Positions 12,232-22,518 of a stretch of DNA of 64,000 nt are shown one piece after another. Origin of the DNA: Cymbidium sinense. Taxonomy: Eukaryota; Streptophyta; Magnoliopsida; Asparagales; Orchidaceae. Location: the NCBI GenBank assembly GCA_021442155.1, contig CM038228.1, forward strand, positions 17,020,608 through 17,084,607. Direction: 5' to 3'. The notes below the pieces were generated by a model that saw only the letters and a list, made by a program, of their open reading frames with translations, had not been told where the DNA came from and did not search any database. The translations under genes were made by a program, and so were the position numbers. How positions within the stretch are numbered: the first letter of the stretch is position 1; the number at the start of each line of letters is the position of its first letter.

Positions 12232-12690
12232 GTGGACATGGAGCACAACCGTCCCCTCTACATTACAATGGATATGGGAAGATTCAGACTTGCTATAGTT
12301 CTCATCGATCCAGGTGCATCAGTGAATATTATGAGTCTAAAGACCCTTGCCTATTTGAGGATCAACATATCCACACTCCAAAGAGATTGGATGATGTTGA
12401 GAGGATTCAATGAACAAGTTGAGAGGGCTTTAGGTTCCATAATATTACCTTTGGAGATAGGTAACTGGAAGACTGAAGCCAAGTTTTATATCATTGATTC
12501 AAATACTTCATTCACTTCTTTGCTCGGTAGGCCTTGGATACATCAGAATAAGATGATTCCATCCTCCCTCCATCAGTACATCAAGTTCAGGAAGGATGGG
12601 ATTGAGTACTGTGTCAAAGGAGATGAAAAGCTATTTTTAGTCAGAGAGGTTGAGATATATGAGGATGCAACCTACTATCTTCCTCAAAAT
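12232..12690 (+). pseudogene. pro: Aspartic protease domain (PR), element A
   Basis: This is the best preserved domain of A: uninterrupted from the Met at 12232 through the domain. It would cleave the Gag-Pol polyprotein. The catalytic motif reads LIDPGASVNIM with the Asp at 12307-12309; a D-P-G-[SA]-S form instead of D-[ST]-G is usual in Tat proteases. The second conserved block, LLGRPWIHQNKMIPSSLHQ, follows about 70 residues later, at the expected distance. The open frame continues through FRKDGIEYCVKGDEKLF and into a Lys/Glu-rich tail before a stop at 12817. Listed as a pseudogene only because the polyprotein around it is broken. Confidence 0.85.
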
Positions 12691-13790
12691 ACCTTTTCTC
12701 ATGAACTTGGTCAAAATTCAAATGCAAAAGAAAAAGAAAAGAAGAAAAAGAAAAAGCAAAAAGAAAAAGAAAAGAAAAATGAAAGTCCAAATGAACAAGA
12801 AAAGGAAATTGAGGAATAAGTGGAGCCGCATATCACATTCCACCCATAGTTCATTCCATCATATGGACATATGGGTAGGATGACTTGAACTCCACCAGGC
12901 AGAGGTAGAGGCAGAAACAGAGGCAATTCCAGAGGTGGGCCCTGGTTGGCCATCAGCCAATAGGGGTTATGTTCCAGTTCATAGGAGTACCCTTACTATT
13001 CATATAGACTTGGAATCTAGCTCGGAGGATGAGTCTAATGTGATTAACATACCAGCCAACCCATCTTAGTGGGTTTCATTGGAGGTGACACTCGAGCCAG
13101 ATAGTGACAAATACTAGGCCTCCAGACAAAGCATGAATGTATTTGAATCAAATGTATGTGAAACTATCAGGCAGCAGTTAGAAATCTTAGCTCTAACCTA
13201 ACTTTCACGTCAAAAATTTGAGGGTTTAGTAGTTAAGGAAGCCCCTTAGTCTTCCAGAGATGTTAAATCAAAGAGATTCTTTATGGGATCATCATCCTCA
13301 AGTCCATAAATGGATGTAGGACTTGAGGATATTTTAAACAAAAAATTAATGGAATTTCCTTTTGATTGGTACTAGCCTTGTGTTATTAAGCTTGCAAAGA
13401 AGGGTTTGATTCCTTATACATGGTCTAAGTACAGGTCCGAGTACTTCAAAAAGCTATGAAACAACCAAGGTATGGATGCACAATCAAGATAAGTATTAGG
13501 ATTCGATACAGTGGGTCCAGTCGATGATGATAATTACAGCTTAGTTGTCACCAACCATCTGGAGTCTGATAGGTTCTTTTCACACAACACTACCTCTTAT
13601 GAAGATGTGTGTTTAGAAACTTCAGATGATTCAGATGATCTCTAAATCAAAGATGCACCACCAAAATTTGAAGAGGAGATCCATTCAATAATTGGCAAGC
13701 TTAAAGAAACCAACCTCAGGACAGAAGAAAATCTATGCCCGACATGCATCAGTTCATTGCTGAATGAAGGAGAAACTAATGACTTAGTTA
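12691..13790 (+). pseudogene. Protease-RT linker with KE-rich, RG-rich and unknown conserved segments, element A
   Basis: Between protease and RT lie three parts. A Lys/Glu tract (12721-12816) is almost only K, E, N and Q. A short Arg/Gly segment, GRGRGRNRGNSRGG (about 12898-12939), follows, of a kind often linked to RNA binding. Then comes a region of about 270 codons (12985-13790) with landmarks TIHIDLESSSEDES, NPS*WVSLEVT, ETIRQQLEILAL, KSKRFFMGSSSS, DTVGPVDDDNYSLVVTNHLES and FEEEIHSIIGKLKETN. It carries at least eight stops, yet the same segment is recognisable in C (47356-48100) and best in D (62950-63720, 162 codons open). I do not recognise a family. A large protein segment here is not part of the textbook gypsy layout. 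Confidence 0.7.
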
Positions 13791-14725
13791 GGCTATTGAC
13801 TGAGTTTAAGGACTACTTTACATAGAGCTATGAAGAAATGCATGGATTATCAAGCACAAACTAGCAATAGATCCTAGTGCTAACCCTATCAAGCAAGCTC
13901 CTAGACGCATGCAATTAGAAATCGAACAACAGTCATTTCTGAGGTTAAGAAACTATTCAAGGCTGGTTTCATCAAGGAAGAAAAATACCCTACCTAATTA
14001 GCCAATGTCGTACCAGTTAAGAAGAAGAATGGTCAAATTTGCATATGCGTCAATTTCAGGGATTTAAATAAGGCATGTCCTAAGGATGAGATTCCTCTTC
14101 TTATACCAGAATTAATGGTGGGCATCGCCTCATCTCATACAGTATTTTCCTTCATGGATGGGTCATTTGGCTACAACCAAATCAAGTTGGCCCTCGAAGA
14201 TAAAAGAAATACTACTTTTGAACCCTGATCAAAATCTATTATTATATGGTCATGCCTTTCGGCCTTAAAAATGATGGTGCTACATACCAATGGGCCATGA
14301 CTAAAATCTTCAACAAACTCATCTGTCATCAGGTTGAGTGTTATGTTGATGATCTAGTAGTCAAGAGCAAAGAAAAGGAAGACCATCTCTTTCACTTGAG
14401 AGTAGTTTTTGAATATTTAAGACAATATAATCTCAAAATGAATCCTCTGAAGTGTGCATTTGGAGTAGCTTCAAAGAAATTTCTTAGGTTTGTTGTTCGA
14501 CACTAGGGATTAGAAATAGATCCTAAAAAGATCAAAGCTATCTTAGAAATGCCACCTCCTAAAAGTTTAACTCAACTCAGATCTTTCCAAGGATGATTGG
14601 TGTATCTGAGACACTTTATCTCCAACCTATCAGGGAGATGCAAGCTATTCTCAGCACTTGTCAAAAAGGATGCCAAGTTCAAGTGGGATGACAAGTGTCA
14701 GCATGCCTTTGAAGATATCAAGTAG
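13791..14725 (+). pseudogene. rt: Reverse transcriptase (RT), element A
   Basis: RT copies the genomic RNA into DNA. Recognisable blocks in order: LLTEFKDYFT*SYEEM (13793-13840), VKKKNGQICICVNFRDLNKA (14018-14075), SFMDGSFGYNQIK after a frame change (14150-14187), VMPFGLKNDGATYQWAMTKI (14249-14308), the catalytic motif YVDD (14342-14353), LKMNPLKCAFGVASKKFLRF, and the thumb block DPKKIKAILEMPPPKSLTQL (14521-14580). The CxVDFR-like block has Asn in place of the catalytic Asp (CVNFRD). A one-base deletion near 13932, relative to copy C, breaks the N-terminal frame. A TAG at 14723-14725 sits before the RNase H and is shared by copies C and D. The [MV]PFGLKNAGATYQ form and thumb sequence fit the Tat lineage. 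Confidence 0.88.
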
Positions 14726-15200
14726 TATTTGGTGAAGCCACCTATTCTAATAGTCCTATCCCAGGCAGGCTACATTACTGCATTGGACAACTTTGTCAAT
14801 GCTCTGTTGGCCCAAGTCAATGACGAACGGAAGGAGAGTGCTCTTTACCACCTCAGTCATCTTTTGATTTCTGCTGAAGCGAACTACCCACCTATTGAGA
14901 AACATTGCCTAGCTTTGATCTTTGTATCCCAAAAGCTATGAGACTATATGCTTTCTCATAAGGTGAACTTGATATCCAAGACTAATCCATTGCAGTATCT
15001 CATGACACATCCAACATTATCCGGATGTTTATCATGTTGGTCCATGATACTCTCATAGTTTGATATCACATTCGTACCCCTCCATGAAGTAAAAAAATTA
15101 GAACTAGCGAATTTCTTAGCAGCACAATCACTTCTTACTGATTCTCTGCTTGGTGACGATCTCCCTGATGAACAAATCATGAACTTAGGGGAGGTTGACA
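14726..15200 (+). pseudogene. rh: RNase H domain (RT-associated), element A
   Basis: Follows RT directly. Landmarks are VKPPILIVLSQAGYITALDN (14732-14791), ALLAQVNDERKESALYHLSH (about 14801-14860), ANYPPIEKHCLALIFVSQKL (14879-14938) and MLSHKVNLISKTNPLQYLMT (14948-15007). This is the NYSPIEK-CLAL-QKLRHYM signature of plant gypsy elements. In the Tat group this first RNase H is regarded as a degenerate connection-like domain because a second RNase H follows. There are stops at 14939 (TGA, CGA to TGA), and near 15049 and 15056. The end of the domain grades into LADFLAA-like residues (LANFLAAQSL, about 15101-15130). Confidence 0.8.
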
Positions 15201-15830
15201 ACCACCGATGGGAGATGTATTTTGATGGTGTAGCTTCCTTTCATAAAGGAGAAGCACCATGATCTACTCTTCTAGGAAAGGCAGGGGTAGGAATAGTTCT
15301 CTTAACTCTAGACCACGATGTGATGAGATTATCATACTATCTCTCTAATCCATGCACCAATAATAAAGTTGAGTATGAGGCTTTGATTGTTGGTCTAGAG
15401 TTATCTATTACACTTTGTGTCAAGAGCATCAACATCTATGAGAATTCTCAGTTGGACATCAACTAGATTGTCGGGTCCTATAAGGTTCTCAAACATAAGC
15501 TTCATCATTACCACGAGTATACCATGAAGCTATTGGCCCAAATCCCTGAAGTCACTATCTACAAGGTTCCCCAAGTAGAGAACACAGTAGTAGATGCTTT
15601 GGCCAAACTTGCCAAAGAATTGGCATGTCCGGAAGATGAGTCCATTCTAATAAGGGTCCAAAATAGACAAGTCTTATCCCTTATTGATACTGAACTCATT
15701 GAGAGACTTTCTCTTGAAGGGGAGGTTATCGATGTCAAAATGGACAAGGAGCTGGATTGGAGGCAACCGTTCATAGACTTCTTGAACATCAATAAACTAC
15801 CTCAAGAGAAATCACAAGCCCATTAGGTGA
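15201..15830 (+). pseudogene. arh: Second (archaeal-type) RNase H domain, element A
   Basis: The start reads RWEMYFDGVASFHKGEAP (15208-15261), with the first acidic residue in FDG. GVGIVLL follows, then NNKVEYEALIVGLELSI (15361-15411) with the catalytic Glu. The next expected block, IY(E/G)DSQL, reads IYENSQL: Asn at 15443-15445 replaces the third catalytic Asp by one G to A change, while copy C keeps Asp here. The final block VPQVENTVVDALAKLAKE (about 15568-15621) keeps the last Asp. This extra RNase H before integrase is the defining trait of Tat/Ogre elements. Stops at 15260 and 15465 interrupt it. After 15640 the frame continues into a linker (RVQNRQVLSLIDTELIERLS) leading to integrase. 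Confidence 0.85.
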
Positions 15831-16977
15831 AAGAGCTCTCTCCTATGTTCTCATTGATGGCACCTTATACCGACGATCTTTCGATCAAATGTGGTTACAT
15901 TGTTTGGACAAAGATGAAAGCAGGATTATGATGGAGGTACATTCAGGTCTATGTGGAGTGCACCAATCTGGTTCAAAGATGAAGACGAAGATTAAGAGAC
16001 TAAGATACTACTGGCCTTCGATGATTACAGATTGCATGAATGTAGCTAGAAGATTCCATCAATATCAAGTACACGGTATGGTCTTACATCAACCACCCGA
16101 CATTCAACATCATTCATTGACCTCATGGCCATTTGAGTGTTGGGGTACCGACATTGTGGTCTTATCGATCCTCCTTCTTCCAAGGGTCATCGGTTCATTC
16201 TGGCTGCCACCAACTACTTTTCCAAGTAGGCAGAGGCAATCCCACTTAGAGAGGTCAGCATGTGCTTCAATTTTTTAGGAACCATATTGTATATAGGTTC
16301 GGGGTGCCTCAACAAATTATATTCAATTATGGTACTACATTCAAAAGCACCAAGATCAACAGCTTCTCCAGAAGACATGGTATAGATTGGAGATACTCCA
16401 CCATCTACTACCCCAGAGCAAATGTCTTAGCCGAAGCATTCAATGAAACTCTCTTCTAAATACTAAAAAAGACACTTAATGACAACAAATGACAGTGGCA
16501 TGAGCAGTTGGTTGAAGCCTTGTGGGCATACTACACCACATATAAAACTCCAACTCAATATACCCCATTTTCTTAGTGTATGGGTCTGAAGCTGTTCAAC
16601 CTTTAGAAGTTCAACTCCCATCAGTTAAGATAGCACTAGGTACCAAGATCACTACATAACAAAATGCAAAGTTGTGGTTATAAGAGCTTGAAGGTTTGGA
16701 GGAGAAATGCCTACGGGCGTGCCAAAACCTTGAGTTGTATAAAGCTCACAACAAGCTGATCAGCCCTAGGTCTTTCCAAGTAGAAGAACTTGTGTTAGTC
16801 CTAAGGAGACTAATTGTTGCCCATCGAAAAAAGGGAGGCAAGTTTGAACCCACTTTGGAAGGCCCTTATGTCATAGAGAAAGCCTACCAAGGACGATCCT
16901 ATTGACTCATTGATTATAAAGAGGAACACTCGATGCTTCTAATTAATGAGCTCTATTTGAATAAATATTACACATAA
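15831..16977 (+). pseudogene. int: Integrase (INT), element A
   Basis: Integrase inserts the DNA copy into the genome. The HHCC zinc domain gives HSGLCGVHQSGSKM (15940-15981) and YYWPSM, but the two Cys are lost: RRFHQYQVHG has Phe at 16054 and Tyr at 16063 where copy C has Cys. The core begins with WPFECWGTDIV (first Asp), changes frame near 16160, gives FNYGTTFKSTKINSFSRRHG (Asn where the second catalytic Asp is expected), and ends with NVLAEAFNETLF (catalytic Glu). The C-terminal part (16696-16977) reads KKGGKFEPTLEGPYVIEKAY and INELYLNKYYT followed by a TAA, close to the usual end of Tat polyproteins. Several changed catalytic or zinc residues make this integrase dead irrespective of the stops. 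Confidence 0.87.
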
Positions 16978-17090
16978 ATCATGTATGAAAATAATTATCA
17001 ATAAAAGAACAAAAATCTAATTCCATTCATCAAAATCTTCTCTTATTTTGATGCGTTGTTTTCTTGTCTTGCGAATCCGTCATGATGTGT

Positions 17091-17360
17091 TAGGATAGGT
17101 GTAAGAGAACCCAAGAGGCATCCTATCCCTCTTTCACAATACAAACACAATCAAACACAATTTCTCAGTGCTATTAGAATAGGTGTGAGAGAACCCAAGA
17201 GGAATCCTATTTTGATTAGCACAACTAAGTTAGGTGTGAGAAAACCCAAGTGGCATCCTTTCTTGGTGGGAATCCAGGTTACCATCTGTGGCATCATTTC
17301 ATCAAATTCCCCAAGCGTGTTTAGGGTAGGTGTGTGAGAACCCAAGCGGCATCCTATTCC
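17091..17360 (+). repeat. Short tandem repeats at start of 3' UTR, element A
   Basis: Four copies, 54-95 bp apart, of a core AGGTGTRAGAGAACCCAAG followed by a GGCATCCTAT element (17091, 17174, 17228, 17321). The same four-copy block is present in B (minus strand, about 46500-46775) and in C (51135-51390), where the core reads GTGTAAGAGTCCCC. It begins about 110 bp after the integrase stop. Confidence 0.8.
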
Positions 17361-17399
17361 CTTTAACATAAGCATAAAAATAAACATAAATCTTTTATC

Positions 17400-19810
17400 T
17401 AAGGCTATTTTGATGTGGGAGAAAGCCCCTTATGGCACTCACTCATTAGCTGCTCTAAGTCGAGTCTACATGCTACCTTGCTAGTATGTCACCCTAGTTG
17501 TCACTTGTTGGGTGGATGTGAGTCCCCATGCTTTCTTCCTAACTTGACCATTACAAACCAATGAGCACCTTATTAGTTTGGTAGCCTTTACTACCCAGCT
17601 AGCAAGCTACCTCATGTTGATTTTGTTTAAGAAATGTGAATCCCTGAGCTTTCTTCTTAAACTAGTCATCATGAGCTGACTAGGTTGAGTATATTTGAGG
17701 TTTAGGATAAGTCCCCCAGAGGCACCTTTCCTCTTGACTATATTTGAGTCGATATAAGTCCCCTAGTGGCATTTGCTTAGTAGTCGCCCTAGGTCAGATG
17801 ACACTTGTAAAGCTGAAGAAAGACTATCCCAGCAATCAGTTCTGCTATAGGAGGATGTGAGTCCCCGAGCTTTCTTCCTAGGCTAATTATTACAAATCGA
17901 TGGGCACCTTAGGTTGGTTGATGTTTGTTATGCTAACAATGACTCACCCAGTGGATACACCACTCTTGGTAAATATGAGTCCCCACACTTTCTCTATGAT
18001 TTGGCCACTGAATACCTATGATATTATTTTATCTAGGGTTTTGGATCAAGCCCTTAGCGGCCCCTCTCACTGTGGGCATTCTATTTGGATCACATCCTTT
18101 GCGCAGACACTACCCGGGTTACTTTTGGATTGGACAGTCCCCCTTTCCTGGTAGCCACCCCTGTGGTTGGAGAATTTGTTCAGCGGATGTACAGATTGTC
18201 CCTTGGTTCAATAAATCTGAGATAGGTCTAGGCTGATATAAGCTCCTTCTTAGTTTAATCCATCGCAAACCAATAGGGTTCACGATAAATAAACTAACCA
18301 AATAGACATAAATTTTTGCTTGTGGATTAGGAATTCAAGCCCCAAGGGGCCCCTTTTCCTAAGCAAGCATCCTATATTTAGGGCAATGCCAGTAAAACTC
18401 CCTATAGGAATTGCCTGACTACCTGAGTTGAGATAAGTCCTCTAGTCGGCACTCACTCCGTAGTCGCCCTTAGGTTGGGTTCAATCTATTTTTCCACAAG
18501 CAGGTTACACCAGCAGTCATTCCACTTTGGAAGATGTAAGCCTATGATGCATTCTTTCTAGCATGACTATCACAAACTAACGGGCAGCCCTAGGTCAGGT
18601 TTGATTTGTTGCCCAAAGTAATCGATCACCCCAGTGGTCTTTTGTAGTGGAAGATGTGAGTCCCCGTACTTTCTTCCCCTGAATTGATCTTTGCAAACTG
18701 AAAGGCACTCCTTTGGTTGGATAGTTCTCCCTTCAGCCAGGAAGCTACTCCCTTTGGTTCAGTAAATCTGAGATATGTCTAGGTTGATATAAGCTCCTTC
18801 TTAGTGTGATCCATCGCAAACTAATGGAATCCATCAAAATAAATTAAAAAATGAAATTAATCTTTGACTATTTTGAGCTGATATAAATCCCCTAGTGGCA
18901 TTCATTTAATAGTCAACCCTAAGTCGGGTTTGATTCGTTGCCTTGCCAACCAATCTCCCAAATGGTTCCTTATTCTGGAAGATGTGAGTCCCCGTGCTTT
19001 CTTCCTAACTTGATTGTTGCAAATCAAAAGGCACTCCTTTGGTCAGATCATCCTACTATGTTGTTGGTAGACTTTTCCCTTTGGTTTAATAAATCTGAGA
19101 TACATCTAGGCTGATATAAGCTCCTTCGATGTGATCCATCACAAACCAACGTAATCCATCAAAATAATTAAGAAATAAGATTAATCTTGACTATTTTTGA
19201 GCTGATCTAAGTCCCCTAGCATCATTTACTCAATTGTTAGCCCTAGGTTAGGTTTGATTCGTTGCCTTGCTAACCAATCACCCCAATGGTTCCTTATTTT
19301 GGAAGATGTGAGTCCCTGTGCTTTCCTCCTAACTTGACCATTGCAAACTGAAAGGCACCCTTTGGTTGGATAGTCCTACTATGTGGTTGGTAGACTATTC
19401 CCTTTGGATTGATAAATGTGAGTTAGACCAAGGCCTCTATGGCCCCTACGTAGTGTACTCCATCACAAACCGATGGGATCCATCAAAATAATTAAAAAGT
19501 GAATCTAATCTTTGACTATCCTTGAGTTGATTTAAGTCCCCCAGCAGCATTCACTCAATAGTCAGCCTAAGGTTGGGTTCAATCCTTGATAATGAATCAC
19601 CCCATCAACTAGTCCTTACTTTAGAAGATATAAGTCTACTATGCTTTCTTCCTAGTACAACTGCTGCACACCGAAAGGCATTCCCTTTGGTTGGCTAGTC
19701 CTATTATGTGTTCGGTAGACTAACCATTTGATTGGTAAATCTGAGTTAGCTTTAGGCCCCATGGCCCCTACTTAGTGCAATCCACTGCAAACCAACCTGG
19801 TCCATCTCAA
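17400..19810 (+). repeat. 3' UTR tandem repeats, ~323 bp period, element A
   Basis: Degenerate repeats built from modules such as GATGTGAGTCCCCGTGCTTT (17514, 17853, 18652, 18980, 19303 and others) and TAAGTCCCCTAGTGGCAT (17760, 18888, 19206, 19534). The last three full units are spaced about 324 and 323 bp; earlier units are more diverged and irregular. Each unit also carries a TTGCAAACYRAAAGGCA step and a GATATAAGCTCCTTC or related step. Long 3' UTRs with tandem repeats are a known property of Tat/Ogre elements and can seed satellite DNA. Homologous blocks lie in B (44590-46450, minus strand) and C (51420-53190). No coding sequence is apparent. Confidence 0.85.
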
Positions 19811-19954
19811 AGTCCTAAATTAAAAATCTAAAACAAACTTGACCCTACTCCCTCAGTGAAATCAAAGAAAATAAAAGCAAACAAAAATAAGCAAAACAAA
19901 TTCAATCAATCTCCCCCAGTGCAGTCAAAACAAAAACAAACAAAACAAAAGCTT

Positions 19955-21626
19955 TATTTCCTTTACTATTAAAGCTAAACCTTTATTCATATCTTATTAT
20001 TACACCCCTTATAATAAACTTAATGTTAGTATAAGAGGAGTGTTGGGTGCAATATCTTATTTATAGTATCAACAAGATCTTATTTATCATAGAGGGGAAA
20101 TATCCATAATGGATACTACTACCATAACATTAGTATTACCAATAAGAAATTATGTCCATTTTTTCTAGTTCATACCATCAGCATTTATGCTCAACAATCA
20201 CTTAAGGCCATCTTTTATAAATCAAAATATTTTGGTTGATTTATCTAGTGCTTAATGGACTTAGGGAATTTGATATTCACATTTTGCTTAAGTTAGATAT
20301 CAAAGTTTAAGTTAAGTACTAGTTGACTTTGTGAGCATAAAACTCATAACCTTATTAAATCACCTCTTCTTCCACCCCCATTAAACATTATATGTTAATA
20401 GAGCATCTAAGAGCTATAATACTTCAATAAGGATCTTACTTGTCTTTCTTAAATACTATACTTTAAAATACAAACTTTTTCTCAAGTTCATCATAATCAA
20501 TAATATTTTTGTGTATGAAGTACTCATGGTAGAACTAAGATTTGTCATTGTTTATGAAACTCAAAATGTTATGCTTCATGTTCACATACAACTTATGGCT
20601 TTTAAGGTCAAGGAGACTTTAATGCTTACAACCCATAATTGGGACAATATCGTAACTTGTGTAGTCAATTATTTCTTGCATTGATACATATTAGATCATC
20701 ATCATATCTCAAAAGTTAAGTTAATGCTCTTTTCAAGTTGGTAACTTTAACATCAATATATTTTTATGGAAGATGGTGTATTAAGAATATACACATCTCA
20801 AGTATAAAAGATCCATGCAAGATATAGTCCCTTGAAGATTTAAAAGAGAACTCTTTGATGGGCTTCATATTGTTTCTTACATAATGGGATAATATCTAAA
20901 AACTCAATAGTTGCATTCATTTTTAATGACATGTGGGGAAACTTAGTATTATTAGAGATGAATTATAGGAAGAGCATTTAAAAGATCATATTTAAAGAGT
21001 TTTGACCATCAAAGTCTAAGTACACACTTTAAAAACTCTATACATGAATATTAAGGGTAAGTGTAAAATACTCACTCAAAAATCTTAGCATAAGGATATC
21101 ATCCCACATTAAAAATAATGCAATGAATGACAACTTAGTTCATGATCCTGAGAAGACATTCTCGTCAATGTCTAGAGAATGATGACAACTTATATTTTTT
21201 TAATTTATAATTTAAGCCATAAATTTTTGAAGACTTAATATATTTTTGGATGACATAGGTTTCAATATCATAAAATAAATATCAAATGATAATTCATCAA
21301 AAAATTCAATTATCTAGCATGGGTCTCAATATAATAATTGAATTATAAATTTCTAAGCTTAAACCCAATATTATTCAAACTTTGAATTCCAAAAACTTGT
21401 AGCTAAAATTTTTTTTGATAAGATGTGCCTAATGATATCAAAAGTATTTTGATATGAATCTAAATCAATTACTTAAAATATAATTAAAAAATTTGTAACA
21501 ACATAATCTTATAATCTTATATTTTAAGTTAAAATGATCATCTTGATGATAAGAATTCAATGAGGTTATGTTTACTCAATTATGATAGCCTTTAAAAAAC
21601 TTGATTATAAAAAATTGATCCATAAT
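19955..21626 (+). other. Unassigned AT-rich block before the 3' LTR of A
   Basis: This 1.67 kb has no counterpart in B or C, where 3' UTR sequence runs into the LTR start through CCTTGTCACACCACA. In A that junction (about 230 bp) is missing and replaced by AT-rich DNA that ends exactly where the LTR begins (TGTTGACC at 21627). No open frame, terminal repeat or target duplication is evident. It may be an insertion combined with a deletion. Confidence 0.5.
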
Positions 21627-22518
21627 TGTTGACCTCATTTGTAGAATGAGCTCTCAAACCCTCCATCTTAGACATAGGACTCCTCTTAGATACTAAGAGT
21701 TTCGTTAGTCTTAAGACACTTCTAGTGATTAGGTGAACACTTGACCTAACCCTAGAGACTTAAAAGAGTTAGCCATAGGAATAGGTCATGCCTTAGGGTT
21801 GTTAAGAAAATTTTCCTACCTTATAGCTTGAACCAAATCCTCACTTCCTTCTTTCAAGTCAAACTCCAAATCAATTCAATTCAAGCTCCAAATTAAAATC
21901 AATCCTAAATAAAATCTCAAATCAATTCCAACTTAATTGATTTTCCCAAATCTTAAATCAATTCCAATGGATTTTCTCAAATCATGAATCAATTCCAAAT
22001 GATTGAAACCCATGATTGATTTCCAAATTCAAAAATCTTTCTTAAGCCATCTTGATTTCATCTTATGGACTTAGCTTGAATCAAATTCAAGAAATTTTCT
22101 CATAACCCATTTATATTCTCATTTATATTCATAAATATAAATGAAATATATATTCAAATATTTAAAAATCAATTCAAAACTCAAACCAAATTCAACCAAA
22201 ATACAACCTAAGCCTTTGAAGTCAAAATCTTGAACTTAGCCAAATCAAATTCAAATCAAGCCAAACCCTTAATTTTTCTTCATGATTCAATCAATCCTTC
22301 AATCATGAATATAAATATAAACATAAACTTCAATCATCAAACCAAAACTAGATTCGAAAATCAAACCCAAATCAAACTTATGTTCACCCCTTTGAACTTG
22401 AAATTGGTAAATGAATCAAAACCCATTTGACTTCAAACCACTTGTAAATGGATTTATATTTCAATCATAAGTCTATATGTGAGTTCAATCTGACTTGATT
22501 CAAGCCTTGATCAAGTTA

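Larger units (their letters stand above)
5318..21626 (+). mobile_element. Internal region of element A (Tat/Ogre-like Ty3/gypsy)
   Basis: The 16.3 kb between the two LTRs of A holds, in order, primer binding site, hairpin-repeat leader, Gag, protease, RT, RNase H, second RNase H, integrase, repeat-rich 3' UTR, and a foreign-looking AT-rich block at the end. The domain order with two RNase H-like modules before integrase and a long repeat-bearing 3' UTR is the known hallmark of the plant Tat/Ogre group. Every coding domain carries stops or frameshifts, so this copy cannot make its own proteins. A purine-rich polypurine tract is not visible directly before the 3' LTR; in A that junction is occupied by unassigned DNA. 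Confidence 0.9.

Noticed and set aside
12650..12953. Lys-rich and Phe-rich frames overlapping the protease tail
   Set aside because: Other-frame shadows of the purine-only K/E tract of the real protease frame.
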